DNA of 64,000 nt from Schistocerca nitens (GCF_023898315.1 NC_064617.1:710293202-710357201), one strand, 5' to 3'; counted from the first letter of the stretch, positions 1 to 12,770 are shown. Numbers and translations: made by a program. Notes: generated by a model from the letters alone, not told the origin.

Positions 1-1683
1 GTTTATTTCCATGATGGGAACTTTCCTTTATACAATCTTTATTATTTACTTTGTATATTGTGACTACACAGCATTATCTACTGCAGTTATGTACACATTT
101 GTAACTACCTTTAGTCAGTTTGATACCTTTTCATATTGTTGTCACAAACTTTACAATATTTTTCAAAGTGGAGAGAGATGATAACAAAATACTCAATTCC
201 AGAAAATGAACTAAAGGATCTGAAGTAACTATTGATGTAATTATTTATCCTATGAACTGTTTTTACTCTTGTAAAAAATGAAAGTTTATTATTTGTACAG
301 TCTTTTTTAATATATTTTTGTAATTTTCAAGTACACATTTTTATTTTTATTTAATGATTTATTTATTTATGAGCATATCAAATGTTATGGAAATGGTCTT
401 AATGTGTTATATCATATACATATTCATTATTTGTTCTGTTTAATATTGTTGTCCTGTACAGTGCATTGAATAAGTCCAGTATAAGGACTCATTATATTGT
501 TGTGAAAGCAGAATTCTTTTCCTGGTACATGCTTATTACTATTTTCTAGTTAATATTCATAATTTACTAATTTTTATGTATGTGGTGTTTTTTGCTGTTT
601 TTAATGCATCAGACTCTGCATTTGTTGGCAGTATTCTGATAACTTGTTTCAAAGGAACTACATTTTGTTTATGTTGGCACAAACATTCCTTTGTACTCGC
701 AGTACATCCTTCCTATGCAATAATTTGTTTTAGAAATGAAGCCTTGTGTGTAAATAATGTTGGTTTATAAAATCAGCCAATATTATTTGGTGGTGAATTT
801 GTATGTAAGCATTTCACGTCCAAGGGACATCAGACTAAAATTAATTTTAGTTGTCATTGTCTTAAATTCAGAGTATTGTACATTTTAGTCTTTTTTCTTC
901 TTCCTTCTGGTTAGAAATGTACCACTTTAATTGCACTTTCATGTGCTTGAACAGTATTTGTTTAGTACTAACAAAACTACAAAAATGTAAAGTGCATGTT
1001 GCCAATCTGCAGGAAATGTAATGAATGAAATTGTGTTTTATGATAGTCTTTTGTATGTCACAAACACAGTTCTCAGATTTTATGGACAGTACCATGTGGT
1101 AGCCACAACAATCGTACACTGTGAAAATCATCATTACTGACCCTACGAACCAGATATTTTTGAAGGCCCTGTGAAGTTGAAATGGAAAGGCAAGGTGTAA
1201 TTAATTACAGCCTGGAGCTGTCATTCTGTTTGTGAATCATTTGCAGAAGACATCGTAGAAATAGAACTGCCAGTGAACAGTGTGTGTATGGCTAAATCCC
1301 ATTTTTAATCTGTCATGAATAATCAAACAAGTGTTTATTGCCCATGAAGTAGTAAACTTGATTCTAAAATTTTTGGAATACACATCAGTGTAACAGAACA
1401 ATCAGGTAATGTTTTCTTAAGGAAAGTGAAGACTGTATGCAGACCATAAATTTACTTTTAGTTCTGTCACTGTTGTTAAGAGTTCAGCAGTTCACTGGTA
1501 ATTTGTACTGATAGAGAGGTCATTTTTGTTACATTGATTATGCATATCTGTTCAGTTTACTGACAATCGAAAGCTTAAAAGAACATTATTCAATAAATAT
1601 TGCTCTTTGTTCACACATTCCACCACAATTAGCTTGTCATAACATCATTATGTCGATACACTTGTGCACTCAGTCACATCTGC

Positions 1684-1728
<45 letters not shown>

Positions 1729-4229
1729 TGAAATTTATTTGGTTTAGAAAAGATTTCTAATTTGGATAATGAAAAGCCTGTGGTTAAGAATAGTGTGTGA
1801 TTCAGCTGACTGACCAACAGTCATTTTAAAGTGGTTGGACTGGTTTGTGGATGGACACAAGTAAATATGACTTCTTCTAAACTATTTAACTCTTTATTCA
1901 TCTGCATATACCTTATATGCATCTGTCCACCAATCTGAACTTCTCCTTGTCACTGTGTGATAGTCTGTCCAGCCAGCCATTATTGATTTATGTTTGGGTA
2001 AGAGCCTTTGTGTCAGTCTATGCTCAATAGGCAAAGCTGCACCAAATTTATTATTAAAGAAGTGATACCATACTCAAACATATTTTCCAAACAAAAACAT
2101 TTACACTAACAAATCATTCTACTGAATAGGAAACATTTACTATCTACATAAATTTGGGATGCACTTAGAAAAGTAGAGAAGTCTAAAAAGTGGGTGGTTG
2201 TGAAGGAAAGCTATAAACATAAATTCATTGATAAGACTTTCTAATGTGGTTAGAGACTGGATAAACAATTGCCTTATTCTTTAATTATGTTCTTTGATGT
2301 GTTCAAATGAGTTGTTGATTACATATTTGAACAATATTTCGATGACCAAACCACTCCTTTTCTTCAGGAACAGCAAGCTGTGCAATTAGTGTACTTGCTG
2401 CGTGCTCTCCAGGCAGACTGTGAAGTATTGTTGGTGCCATACTGCCACTTACACCAGAGTTTGTCTCCCAGCACTGGCTACACTCTTCGATGCTCATTTA
2501 CTTTTCTGAACCCACATAGTTATTCCATGAAATATACATTTTCTCAGTATTTCCCAGCCCTGACAGATGAGAAGGCCAGTGATATCTTACTAAATAGAGT
2601 CTCATATCCCAAGCTTTATGTAAATTGGAACCTCCATCCCATTTTATTAGATTTACTTAATCTTTATTTTAAAACATTCCTTAGGCATCTGCCCTGGACA
2701 CTTTGCACTTTCACCATAATACTGGGTACATAATATTTCATTTCATGATTATATTCAAGACAGTGCCAAAGCTGCATTTTCCTTGTTGTTTTAGTATAGT
2801 GTGTCAATGATGTTCCTTGCACATCTCCTCAACTGTTTAATAGTCTGATCCGTATATAACTTGCCATTTTACACACATATTTCAGAGCCCCAAAACATCT
2901 TAAACATTACAAATATGACTTTTCATCTTTATTGGTGTGAGTGTAATACATTCAATGCCATTTTTCTGTAGGAATCAACCAGTCTTTCCTGAGACTGGGC
3001 CAGCATAAGATGATTCTTATATTTTCTTCTTCTGTCCAACCTCAGTCTCAGACAGTGTTGATTTTGACGGCAACACCCACTCCGTTTGTCAATCTGTGTA
3101 CCCATATATGTGGAAAATTGTTAGAAGGTGTTGTGGTTCTCTGGTGCAGCTCTCTTTGTCTGGCTGTGATCAAACTATATAGACTATAATCTTTAGGACA
3201 GAATTTTGTTATGGCAGATCATAATAACTGAACATCAAACACCTTACTATCAGTTGATCATACAGAGAGAACTTGAGTGATGATGTCTTTACTTGTATAT
3301 TCTATTGTATTTTGGAGGATTGTAATTTTGTAGACAGTACTTTCTGATAATTTTCATCATTATTCATTATATTACCTTCTATAATTAACATTTGAATCAG
3401 TTGTCATGTTACAGTCCTTGGGTCATGATACAAATTTTAAAAGTTTCAGTGGTGGCTGTTATGTATTCCTTGAAAATGTTGACTATATTGTGGCTGTGTT
3501 GTCTTCTCACTCTTCATTTGTTCTCAGGTATGAAAGAGACAACAACAAAGATTGTCAATGAAATGCATATTTGCCTTCATTACACTAAAAAATGAGAGAG
3601 TAGTGGTGGTGAAAAACCACTTGGAGATCTGATTATCAGAGTAAATAGATTTGAGCTTTCTCACTTTCCTCCACTTTTTCCAGGCAGGCCAGAAATTTGA
3701 CATGGTGCAAATGTCAGTTATAATTTTCAAAGAAAAAAATTAAGAGTCACATTTTTCATGGATAAATTACAAGAAATTGGTCTGAAAATAGTGAATGTAA
3801 CTGTGTTGCTGCAGATCACTGATTATTTAATAGTGATACCCATAATTAAATTTCTGTCTTCAAGGGGATCAAGAAAATTATAAGATAGATAATTTTTACA
3901 GGGAAAGGAAAATTTTGTACTGCTGCAGCAGAAAGAAATTAATGTATAGATGCAAGACAGTTATTAAACCTGAGGTGGCTGGTGGTGTTTTAATATTCTG
4001 ATTGCTTGTAGCAATGTTATTGGAATGTGTGAAGAGAGCAAATATTTTCAGTGTGTGAAGAGAGCGAACATTTTCAGTTACCTTATTAATTTTGATAACT
4101 ATTTTTTGTTTTCTATATATTATTGTACCTTAGTTGCAATCCTATCTTGCTACCAACCCCAATTCTCTCCCTCCCCCTCCCTCCAACATGCCTCCCCCTC
4201 CCTCAAACATGCACGTGCGCACCCACACA

Positions 4230-4230
<1 letters not shown>
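1..4230. other. AT-rich stretch, no gene recognised
   Basis: I see no coding region, RNA gene or recognisable transposon here. Open frames are short and have no family signature; the longest, at 2380-2733 on the plus strand (117 codons), has no motif I know. The base composition and scattered AATAAA-like hexamers would fit intron, 3' UTR or old decayed repeat, and I cannot tell which. A C/T-rich imperfect tandem patch at about 4150-4212 precedes the TA repeat. Confidence 0.6.
1685..1727. repeat. (CA)n microsatellite
   Basis: Uninterrupted CA dinucleotide run of about 43 bases in AT-rich DNA. Confidence 0.95.

Positions 4231-4298
<68 letters not shown>
4231..4298. repeat. (TA)n microsatellite
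   Basis: About 34 TA units directly abutting the left edge of the foldback element that starts near 4299. The element may have inserted at the edge of the repeat, or the repeat may have grown from its terminus. Open frames through it encode only alternating Ile/Tyr and are artefacts. Confidence 0.95.
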
Positions 4299-4300
<2 letters not shown>

Positions 4301-4421
4301 TTATAATAGAGGGAAACATTCCACGTAGGAAAAATATATCTAAAAACAAAGATGATGTGACTTACCAAATGAAAGTGCTGGCAGGTCGACAGACACACAA
4401 ACATACACACAAAATTCAAGC

Positions 4422-4448
4422 TTTCGCAACAAACTGTTGCCTCATCAG
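4422..4448 (-). ncRNA. Hammerhead-ribozyme-like core, left arm of foldback A
   Basis: On the minus strand the sequence reads CTGATGA, one G, a five-pair helix (GCAAC with GTTGC), then GAAA. This is the CUGANGA/GAAA core layout of hammerhead ribozymes, but with one extra purine before helix II. I could not assign helices I and III or a cleavage site, so activity is not claimed. Confidence 0.35.
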
Positions 4449-4816
4449 GAAAGAGGGAAGGAGAGGGAAAGACGAAAGGATGTGGGTTTTAAGGGAGAGG
4501 GTAAGGAGTCATTCCAATCCCGGGAGCGGAAAGACTTACCTTAGGGGGAAAAAAGGACGGGTATACACTCGCGCGCGCGCACACACACACACACATCCAT
4601 CCACACATGACAGACACAAGCAGACATATTTATTTTGGTCTTTAAATATGTCTGCTTGTGTCTGTATATGTGTGGATGGATATGTGTGTGTGTGCGCGAG
4701 TGTATACCCGTCCTTTTTTTCCCCCTAAGGTAAGTCTTTCCGCTCCCGGGATTGGAATGACTCCTTACCCTCTCCCTTAAAACCCACATCCTTTCGTCTT
4801 TCCCTCTCCTTCTCTC

Positions 4817-4843
4817 CTGATGAGGCAACAGTTTGTTGCGAAA
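4817..4843 (+). ncRNA. Hammerhead-ribozyme-like core, right arm of foldback A
   Basis: CTGATGA (4817-4823), one G, helix GCAAC/GTTGC (4825-4839) and GAAA (4840-4843). It is the mirror copy of the core in the left arm. The same extra purine before helix II is present. Helices I and III are unresolved. Confidence 0.35.
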
Positions 4844-4949
4844 GCTTGAATTTTGTGTGTATGTTTGTGTTTGTTTGTGTGTCTATCGACGTGCCAGCGC
4901 TTTCGTTTGGTAAGTCACATCATCTTTGTTTTTAGATTTTCCTCCCTTT

Positions 4950-7900
4950 TATTTTCATTGTTATCTGCAAATTAACTACCAACTTTATTTTTGTGGTTAG
5001 TTGTAATTGCCTGTCTGTTTTTCTCATCAGTGCATATGTTAGGTAGCAATTGCTGGTAACAAGATGCACAGTTGTAATTACTTTTCTGGTGGTTAGCAGT
5101 ACCCTTTGCTTTGACTCTTCGCCCAGCAGCATATGCGAGTTCACATTTCAGTTGATGTTTGTCTTGTCTTCAAAGAGCTGTTATTATGGGTATTGATACT
5201 GCCATTTTTCAAAGCTGTTTCTGGATGTTTATCAAGTGAAATAATTGAAGAGAGAGAAAATGGAAACCAAACAACAGTGAAATCCCATTTTGTATTTCAG
5301 CAGAGATTTCAGTTTACAGAGAATTTAACATTTAAGCCTTGTTGATAGTATCCACAGTATGGAAGACAAATAAATGCAAAGTTATTTATAAGTGCCATTA
5401 GACTAGTTGCTTATGTTGTTCATTGCAAATTATGATAGAAAATGCCAGTTGTACTCCACTGAAGGACAAAAAGGCGTATGGTGATGTAGAACATACAGCA
5501 CTTATATAAAAGACCTCATGCTCCACAGGAAATCAGAGATACTGTTAAATTTCACTTTTATAGATATATGTGCAGGTGTAGCAGAATATTAATCATTGCA
5601 ACTGCAAAATTCTTCCTCCTCCATCATTATCAGTTAATTCATGACTTCTGTAAACATGTCACCTCCAGATAGTATATGAGGTATTTGGCAATTTTTGATA
5701 GCGAGATGACTTCTTCAGAAGTACTTCTCTTTATTTCCTCTTGAGTGGTTATTATGTGTAACATAAAAGAGTGTGCTGTGTAAGTTAACTTACTGTATAA
5801 CAGTAAAAGTTTTCTATCCACTCTGGTGCATTACTCTGTTCTAAATGCTCAATATGTCATTTGAAGCCATTGAGTTCACATACACCCTTACAAATCTTAG
5901 ATGCGATGTCTTGTTTTCAGTTTTTCATCAAATATCATAGTTGCAACATGTCACAGATTTCACTAAGCAATTTACTTTAAAGTAATGCAGAGTTATTTGA
6001 AAGACAGTAGAAAAAATAATGTTAATATCATTTTAATTGGGGCAGAGTAAGTGACATTTCATAAACAGGTTTAGTGTACCTGGATTTTTGTACATTATTA
6101 AAAATTTACAGACTTTGGGCATTTCCTGCAGATTTTTCTTCATTTTAGTCAGTTGTATCAAACATCATTTTAAACGTCTAAGCACTAATTTAATATGAGA
6201 ACAGAAAATTGAGGGAGTGGAATGAGGAAACAAAATAACAATATAGTGGAGGTGCTCAGCTGAATAGCATTCATTTATTGCTGGAGTTGTTTAAGAGAAT
6301 ATTTTGCAGTGTAAAAATTATCTACCATATAGTGTCTGTGATGAATCTTGTTTCTGGGATTTGTTTGTGTTCAAGTGCACCATTCAAAATTTTCATCTGA
6401 AATTCAGTTAAATCAGATACTCTAGCACACAACATGTTCACCAATAATCAAATATTTGTTTGCTAAGTTTGCTTTCCTTTTCTTGAATTTTGTGCTGTAC
6501 AAGCACATTTCCACACCCTTCTCTGCATAGAAATGTAATATTTGAACTTTTGTTGCAACACATCTTGGCTGCGCCAAATAAGACTTGAAATACATTTTTT
6601 GCTTAGCTTAGATTTGAATCCTTTTCTTTCTCCTAGCAGTTTATTTAGACAATCAGTTGCCACTCTTTTCACTGCCACTTTACATGAAGATTGGTTTCAT
6701 CATGAATAGCATTAGGCAAATTTTGAATTGGTGGTGATGTATGACAGATGGAAGCTTGACTCATAACTAGAGATAATAGTGTAGTGTTAATCCAGTAGTT
6801 CTTACACATGTTTTAAATAAAGTTAGTGCCAAACATCATGTGTGACTCAGCAACTTTTAATTCAGTATTGTTTATCTTAGACATACAACTCACTCCCTTT
6901 ATTTTTAAAATTCTGCTAGGCAGTAAAAAAATTGTTTCTTATTATTTAAAATGTTGGGTGTTACGTGACAAGCTTGCAAAATTTATTTGTTCATTATCAA
7001 GCAAAAATGTGTACGCGCGTCTACACACACACACACACACACATATGCTGTCTCATTTGAAACTTACAATTGCAGCCTAAGTTTTGATAGGCTCTTAATT
7101 TTCTGTGCAGTAGAAATATCATTACAGACTAGAGACAGAGACCACAGGTTGGCCTTCCTTGTGTCGGTAATAACTTTTATATGAAAACACTAGGCATTAC
7201 ATTCCTGACTCAATGAGTAGTCCACATTACATTTATTTATTTTTAACTTATTTAAATATGTTAGATTAATATCTAGGCCTAAAATAATTACACTGATTTG
7301 CTGAGAATACAAAAACTGATGGGTTAACCATTGAAAAAAATGCAATAATCAAACATTGTGAGGAACGATCTGTTTTTCATATAAAAGAAGACCAAAATTG
7401 AGTGATAATGTCAATATCTTTGTGAAGAACATTGCTTCCTGAAAGAGATTAGTCTTCAAGGTTTCCTTGGCATTGCTCTTTTTTTAACTTGTATATATGT
7501 TTATCCAGGGAACTTTATTGTGTGATGAGTGAAGTTATTGGTGCTATGAGAAATACTGATATGTGTTAATGGTGTTCGTGATAAAGACTGTTATGGAAGA
7601 GGTGTCATATGTATATGTGTGTATGAATGAGTGGCTGCATGTATCTTCAGATACATATAGCACATAATAATATCCATATATTGGTTGAATAAAAATTTTG
7701 GATAGCCCTATTACCTCTGATTAATTTGTAGATTTGTTAAAACTTCTGATTGCAATGTTAAATAAATGAAGCACCCTTTCAAAATGACAAATGTGATTAG
7801 TTATTAATTATGTGTGAAATTAAGATTTAGTATTAAATTATACTGGGACTGTATCAGTTCAATGGTTCATATCTTTATCATCCAACTAAATTATTGTACC

Positions 7901-8340
7901 AGAGCTGCTTTATGTCATTTAATGTAAGTTAGTATTCTTCCAAATGAATTGACAATATTTCAAGTTGTGGTTAGAAATCAGTTCTACAAGCAATTTAGAT
8001 TGTAATCAGTTGTACCTGAGACATAAGAGTGCTTGAGATACTGCAGATATTTTCACTTATTTATGAGAATCTAGGAAATAAGAAAGTTTTTGATTGTGCA
8101 AGAATTTTGCAGCCTGATTTCATATATTTTATGGGAGTACGTAAATGATTCATATGCTCAAAGACTGCAGTCTCCTACATTTGGTTATTGGTGTGTCCAC
8201 CAGATGTACATACTTGGATTATTTCAACTATCTTTCATGGAATGAGAGATATAAATACAGTAATGGCTTTCTCTCAACGCTTTCAGGAACTGGAATCCAG
8301 TGCGACTCCATAAATCATAGATTTTAAAGGCAGAGGAAGA
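4950..8340. other. AT-rich stretch, no gene recognised
   Basis: No coding region longer than about 80 codons and no familiar transposon motif on either strand. It contains a short CA microsatellite near 7022-7043. It could be intron or very old repeat. Confidence 0.55.
7022..7043. repeat. (CA)n microsatellite
   Basis: Short uninterrupted CA run of about 22 bases following a CGCG patch. Confidence 0.9.
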
Positions 8341-8344
8341 AATA

Positions 8345-8500
8345 CAGGATGTCCCACCTAACCCTGCCACCTCATACATTTCCAAAAAGAAACAACATGC
8401 AGTTGGCCAGGTTTTCACCTATGACAGGGCCTCACATACTGGGCAGGAATATATAATCCATATAGGTCAACAAACATCACTTTCAACAGAAAGTTAGATG
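8345..8500 (+). repeat. Left terminal inverted repeat of DD41D element
   Basis: Matches the reverse complement of 10907-11064 over about 155 bp, including shared blocks such as CTGCCACCTCAT and TTGGCCAGG, with scattered mismatches. TA at 8343-8344 is the likely target duplication. Confidence 0.75.
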
Positions 8501-8509
8501 TTTTTGACA

Positions 8510-9473
8510 CATTATGTTTTATGCACCGCTTAGCTCTGCGATACATGTCTTGGAAACTTTGTACGAAGTCTTCCTTTGGGATGGTGTTCAAAAGCCGTGT
8601 CACATTTAGTTGGATGTCAGGAATATCATAAAATCTCTCTCCTTTCAAAGCGAGTTTGAGTCAAGGGAATAGGAAGAAGTCTGAAGGATTGAGATCTGAC
8701 GAGTATGGTGGATGTTCAAGTTGCACCACCCCCTTTTTTGCCAGGAACTGTTTAATGATATTGGCTTTGTGTGGGTGAGCATTATCGTGAACAAAAAAAC
8801 CAGGATCCTTGTCGTCTGTACTGGCGTCGTATCCTGCGTAGACGTTGCGTGAAATGGATCAAAATTTCATTGTACTGTGCTGCATTCAACATCATTCCCT
8901 CAGGTAGAAATTCCTTGTGGATAATGCCTTGACTATCAAAAAAGGTGATGAGCATCATTTTGATGTGTGACTCTTCAGCTCTGACCTTTTTCTGATGAAG
9001 TGATTTCATTAACAGTGACAATACGGTTCAAGAAATTAGGTGTCGCATCCACCGTTTCGACAAATTCCTGTGAAGCCTCTAAATATGCCTGCTTCTGATC
9101 GTTAGTCAAGGGATGTGGCACAAGACGATAACACGTTTTCCTCTTCCGTAACTCCTCGGTAAGGACTTGTCGCATGGATTTACGTTTCACCTGCAGTTCA
9201 TCCACTATCATGCACACAGTTAATTGACAGTCATTCGTGATTAATGTCATCATTTTCTCAATGTTTTCATCTCTGACAGCGGTTGTCCAGTCATCCGGTA
9301 TGGGGATTGTCAGAAACACTTTCCCAGCCTCCTCACAATTGGGCAAACCGCTTGCACGCACACTTCATGGACAGTGCTTGATACCCATAAACACGTACCA
9401 GCATTGCGTGCATTCCTTTCGGTGTCTTGCCAAGTTTAAAACAAAACATTAAATTGAACCTTTGCTCATTCAT
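8510..9473 (-). pseudogene. mariner transposase, DD34D type, broken
   Basis: The minus-strand frame starts at an ATG at 9471-9473 (MNEQRFNLMFCFKLGK), the usual start of mariner transposases with an N-terminal helix-turn-helix. It continues in pieces through RLVPHPLTNDQKQ and NFLNRIVTVNEI, where the first catalytic D is lost (the family has GDE). Further on come HIKMMLITFFDSQG, VHDNAHPHKAN (second D) and SDLNPSDFFLFP (third D). I count 34 residues between the last two Asp, the mariner DD34D spacing. The C-terminal signature IQLNVTRLLNTIPKEDF lies at about 8540-8620. Several frameshifts and stops make it dead. Its own inverted repeats were not identified. Confidence 0.85.
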
Positions 9474-9649
9474 TGTCCTGATCTAAGTTCAGAACCAACA
9501 CACTAAACAAACACTTCGTCCAACAGGTCTAACACGGAACACACACGATGATCAACTGAACTACGGTGGGGGCAGCTTGTCAACACCAGCCACTACACAG
9601 GTGTAGTGGTGTGAGTCGTCAGTGTTGGCCGATCGACCATTCTGTCGAC

Positions 9650-10702
9650 ATGCATATCATCAGTAATGAACAAAAAGTAGATATGATGTTAATTTGTGAC
9701 AAATGCCGCAGAAATGCAAGCACAGCTGTAACTGTGTACAGTGAACGCTACCCAGCTTGATGGTGTCCATGTTGTACTGTTTCCAACATCTGCATATTCT
9801 CGTAGCTGGTCATGTGGAAAGTGTCAATACATGAACACAGCAACTAACAATGACAATGAGATTGCTCTTCTGGCTGCTGTAGCGCACAATCCTGAGGTGA
9901 GTGTACGACAAACTGCTTGTGGCTGTGGAATAAGCCATAGTAGTGTGTGAAGAATTTTACATAGGCATACCTTTCATCTGTATCATATCTGACTCCACCA
10001 AGAACTCTATGGCAATGACTTTGAATCTTGTATTGAATTCTATTGTTTTACTCTTCAGCAATTGCAAGGTCATCCTGACTTCTTACACGATATGTTGTTC
10101 ATGAGATGACGTTTCATTCACAAATCATGGCCATTCACATCTGCAGAACATGCACTACTGCTCCATGCAAAATCTGCACTGGCTTTGTGTGACTACACAT
10201 CAGCAACAGTGGGTGTCAATCCCCAGTGCAGCATCATTGGTACCCATTTTATAGGTCCCTATTTTCATCAGGGAAAGTTAACTGGACAGCTATATGCATA
10301 ATTTCTGCAAGATATTGATTCCATTCTGATGGAGGATATGGGGTTGGAAATGCATCTATCAATATAGGTCCAGCATGATGGATGTCCCACGTGCTATGCA
10401 TGTGTTTGTAGGCAAGTTATGGAAGTAATGTTTCACAATAGGTTGATAGAATGGGAATGCCCTGTGAGTTGACCAGCCCAGTCCACCAACATGACACCGT
10501 TAGACTTATCCCTCTGGGATGCAGTGAAAGAATGTATGTACCCCAGACCTCAACACCTTCAAAGGATATGCAACGACATATTACTGCTGCATGTACAGTA
10601 ATATCTGTGCAAAAACTACAGTCTGTGCAATGCTCACTTTTTAACTGTCTCCACAAATGTATTGATGCAAATGGCAGGCACTTTGAACATCTGTTGACGT
10701 GA
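9650..10702 (+). pseudogene. Tc1/mariner DD41D-type transposase, broken
   Basis: Degenerate plus-strand transposase. The N-terminal part reads NEQKVDMMLICDKCRRNAS, followed by NDNEIALLAAVAHNPEVSVR (helix-turn-helix region, about 9850-9910). The second catalytic Asp is in a QHDGCP motif near 10370-10390 and the last is in TPLDLS near 10490-10510. The C-terminus CIDANGRHFEHLL ends at about 10700. Both the C-terminal motif and the domain order match the transposase at 56430-57501. Multiple frameshifts and stops are present. Confidence 0.8.
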
Positions 10703-10906
10703 CACAGGTTCATCGGATGTGATGTTACCAGTTATTTGTTAGTACATTTTCTGTACTGAATGTCGTGCAAAAACTTGAAGTTTCTGTGGTCTATATGCCA
10801 TTAATAATTGTGTTTAGGACACTAGAACCATGTCTTACCACTAAATTCTACCTCTAGTTTTCATTTCTGTAGAAAAAACATACATGTTCCACTTAAAAAA
10901 AAAAAA

Positions 10907-11064
10907 AGTTTGTGTTGAAAGGGATGTTTATTGGCCTTTATGGGTTATGCATTCCTGCCCATTGTGGCGCTACTAACATAGGTGTATCCCTGGCCAACCG
11001 CATTGTTTGCATTTCGTTTCATTTCAGAAATACATGAGGTGGCAGAGTTACTTGGGACACCCTG
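10907..11064 (-). repeat. Right terminal inverted repeat of DD41D element
   Basis: Inverted partner of 8345-8500. It ends in TGGGACACCCTG followed by TA at 11065-11066. A poly-A run lies immediately inside it. Confidence 0.75.
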
Positions 11065-11066
11065 TA

Positions 11067-12380
11067 TAAAATACGTAGCTTACACCTTTTAAAGTAATAT
11101 TGTGTCATATTTTATAATAATCTTACAAACTTTTTGGTTGTTTTGTGGGTTCTTACTTGAGGGGTAGTCTTTGCTGTAGGTTAGCTGTCAGTCAGATGGC
11201 TGTACTGTGATATCATTTGATCAAGTAACATTTGTAGCGAACAATAAGAGTAGCCTCCTAGCTCTCCAGAGTGAAACAGATTTAATTGTTTGTTCCCTTA
11301 AGGGAAATGGAACGTGAAGCATTGCATATTCCAGTTCATTCCTATCTCTAAAAAAATTATACAAAAAAAAGTGACAAAGACTCTCTACACATGTTGTATA
11401 TGAAGTTCTTCCAAGGCTCAGCATTATCCTACCAGATACCACATTTTGGGATGCACAGGTGCACTTCGGTGAGCGTCGTTTTCAGTAACCATCAATATGA
11501 AATTTCCATAGCTTTGTGGAATTTTCTCTGGAAGAGTCATTGTTACTTCGTTAATAAGCCTAAGTTACTGTAGCCAACATTCTTGACGATTGTCAGACAC
11601 AGATAATGTCATAAATTTTCTGAGTTGAGTAAACTTTGTCTTCCTTAACGCTCACTTTGCACCAGCTGTTGTTTATCACCCATGTAGATCTTCCTATATA
11701 TTGTTTAATTAAGTCTGTGGTCTTTGGTTATCCATTTCACACACTTTCCTATTACAATAAAATTGTAATAATTATACAGAATACCTTCTTTTAGGCAACC
11801 CAGTTTTAGTTCTATGTCACCTGTGTTAAAAATAGCACAGGATATCCAAAACAAAACGCCCCAAAAGGTTTTCAGCGTAACACGATAGCATAGTGTAAAC
11901 AGCAAGGAGAGAATTATGAAACTCTCCAAAATTAGTATAAACATCAGAAAACATTTCTCAAGTGAAAGCTTGTAGAAAAGTTAAACGTGAATGTGACTTC
12001 AGTTACCTGTACAAGCGGAATCAAAGTATTATCATGTCAAAGTATTATTGAAAATGACCTGCATCATTACTCTTACAAATTTCTATTGTGAATAAGTTCA
12101 AGCTTGTTGTCTGATATCCATGTGTTCAGTTCTACCTGTCTTCTGAGTAATGTGGTGCAGGGATGTCAGATCCTCAGCTGTAAGGTGAAGCTAGTCCAGT
12201 CTGTCCAGGTATGAGAACTCAAGACACACGTCATTATGCACCAAAAAATGGTCGCCAATGCCACACCTGTTTTATTTTGACAATTCTGTGTCTTCAAAAA
12301 ATTCATTACAAAAATACCTCTACATTTAATTTAGAAAGTATATTTCCTGAAGAATGCAGTAATAATCTTACGTATTAAAA
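11067..12380. other. No gene or element recognised
   Basis: AT-rich sequence with only short open frames and no motif I can place. Confidence 0.5.
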
Positions 12381-12770
12381 TGTAGATGAGGAAGTGACCT
12401 ATAATTATAGACCTATCATCCCCTCCCCCCGTACTGTATTCAAGGCTTCTAATGGTGTAGATAATAAAACTGTATTAAGGAAACTAAAATTGTGGTCTTA
12501 TAGGCATTCCCCGTGTATGGATGGCTTTCTGTCTTGACAGTAGAAACCAGAGGATAACATTAAGAAGTGGCATGACAGGAATAAGACTTAACTCAAACTG
12601 GGGAAAAATTAAATATAGTATCTTGTGATGTTTGGTGCTTGGCCCACTCTTGCTCTGCATGAAAAATTTATGTGGGACATAGGAGCACTCTTCAAAAACT
12701 TGTGATGTTTGCTGATATACTGGTCCAAACACAGTCATACTGGGCACAGCTAGGAAAGTGATGGACCAGG
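12380..12770 (+). pseudogene. Possible non-LTR reverse transcriptase relic
   Basis: Across frames on the plus strand there are faint echoes of the segment before the RT active site in Jockey-type elements: a KKWHDRNKT-like stretch, a WGKIKYSI-like stretch where GVPQG would follow, and FAD-like residues near 12710. No frame is open for long and the YxDD box is not intact. It stops where the Penelope-like element begins. Confidence 0.3.

Larger units (their letters stand above)
4299..4945. mobile_element. Foldback (palindromic) element A, matching the 3' end of the Penelope-like element
   Basis: The left arm (about 4325-4628) is the near-perfect reverse complement of the right arm (about 4640-4940), with a short centre near 4632. 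Transcribed, it would form a hairpin of about 300 bp. The arm sequence, from the outer ATATCTAAAAACAAAG edge to the CG/CA-rich inner part, recurs at 12885-13180. There it forms the region 3' of the Penelope-like element's coding frame on the minus strand. I infer a head-to-head duplication of a Penelope-type 3' terminus, or a non-autonomous derivative mobilised by it. Each arm holds a hammerhead-like core (4422-4448 minus; 4817-4843 plus). It encodes no protein. Confidence 0.8.
8345..11064 (+). mobile_element. Tc1/mariner-superfamily DD41D-type element with long TIRs, carrying a nested mariner
   Basis: The element is bounded by inverted repeats starting CAGGATGTCCCA on the left and CAGGGTGTCCCA (reverse complement) on the right, each next to TA as expected for a TA target duplication. 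The inverted repeats are about 155-160 bp (8345-8500 and 10907-11064). The plus-strand transposase relic (9650-10702) is of the same type as the one at 56430-57501. Between the left TIR and that relic sits a minus-strand mariner pseudogene, which I read as a later insertion. Length is about 2.7 kb including the passenger. Confidence 0.75.

Noticed and set aside
2325-2370. Minus-strand stretch with CTGAAGAA and CGAAATATTG that vaguely resembles a hammerhead core
   Set aside because: The core bases and helix II do not fit; too weak to annotate.
2380-2733. 117-codon ORF in the left AT-rich region
   Set aside because: No motif, no supporting neighbours, and length expected by chance.
4025-4419. 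Several overlapping ORFs of about 65-200 codons on both strands
   Set aside because: They run through the (TA)n repeat and the foldback arm and encode Ile/Tyr or Thr/His repeats; they are low-complexity artefacts.
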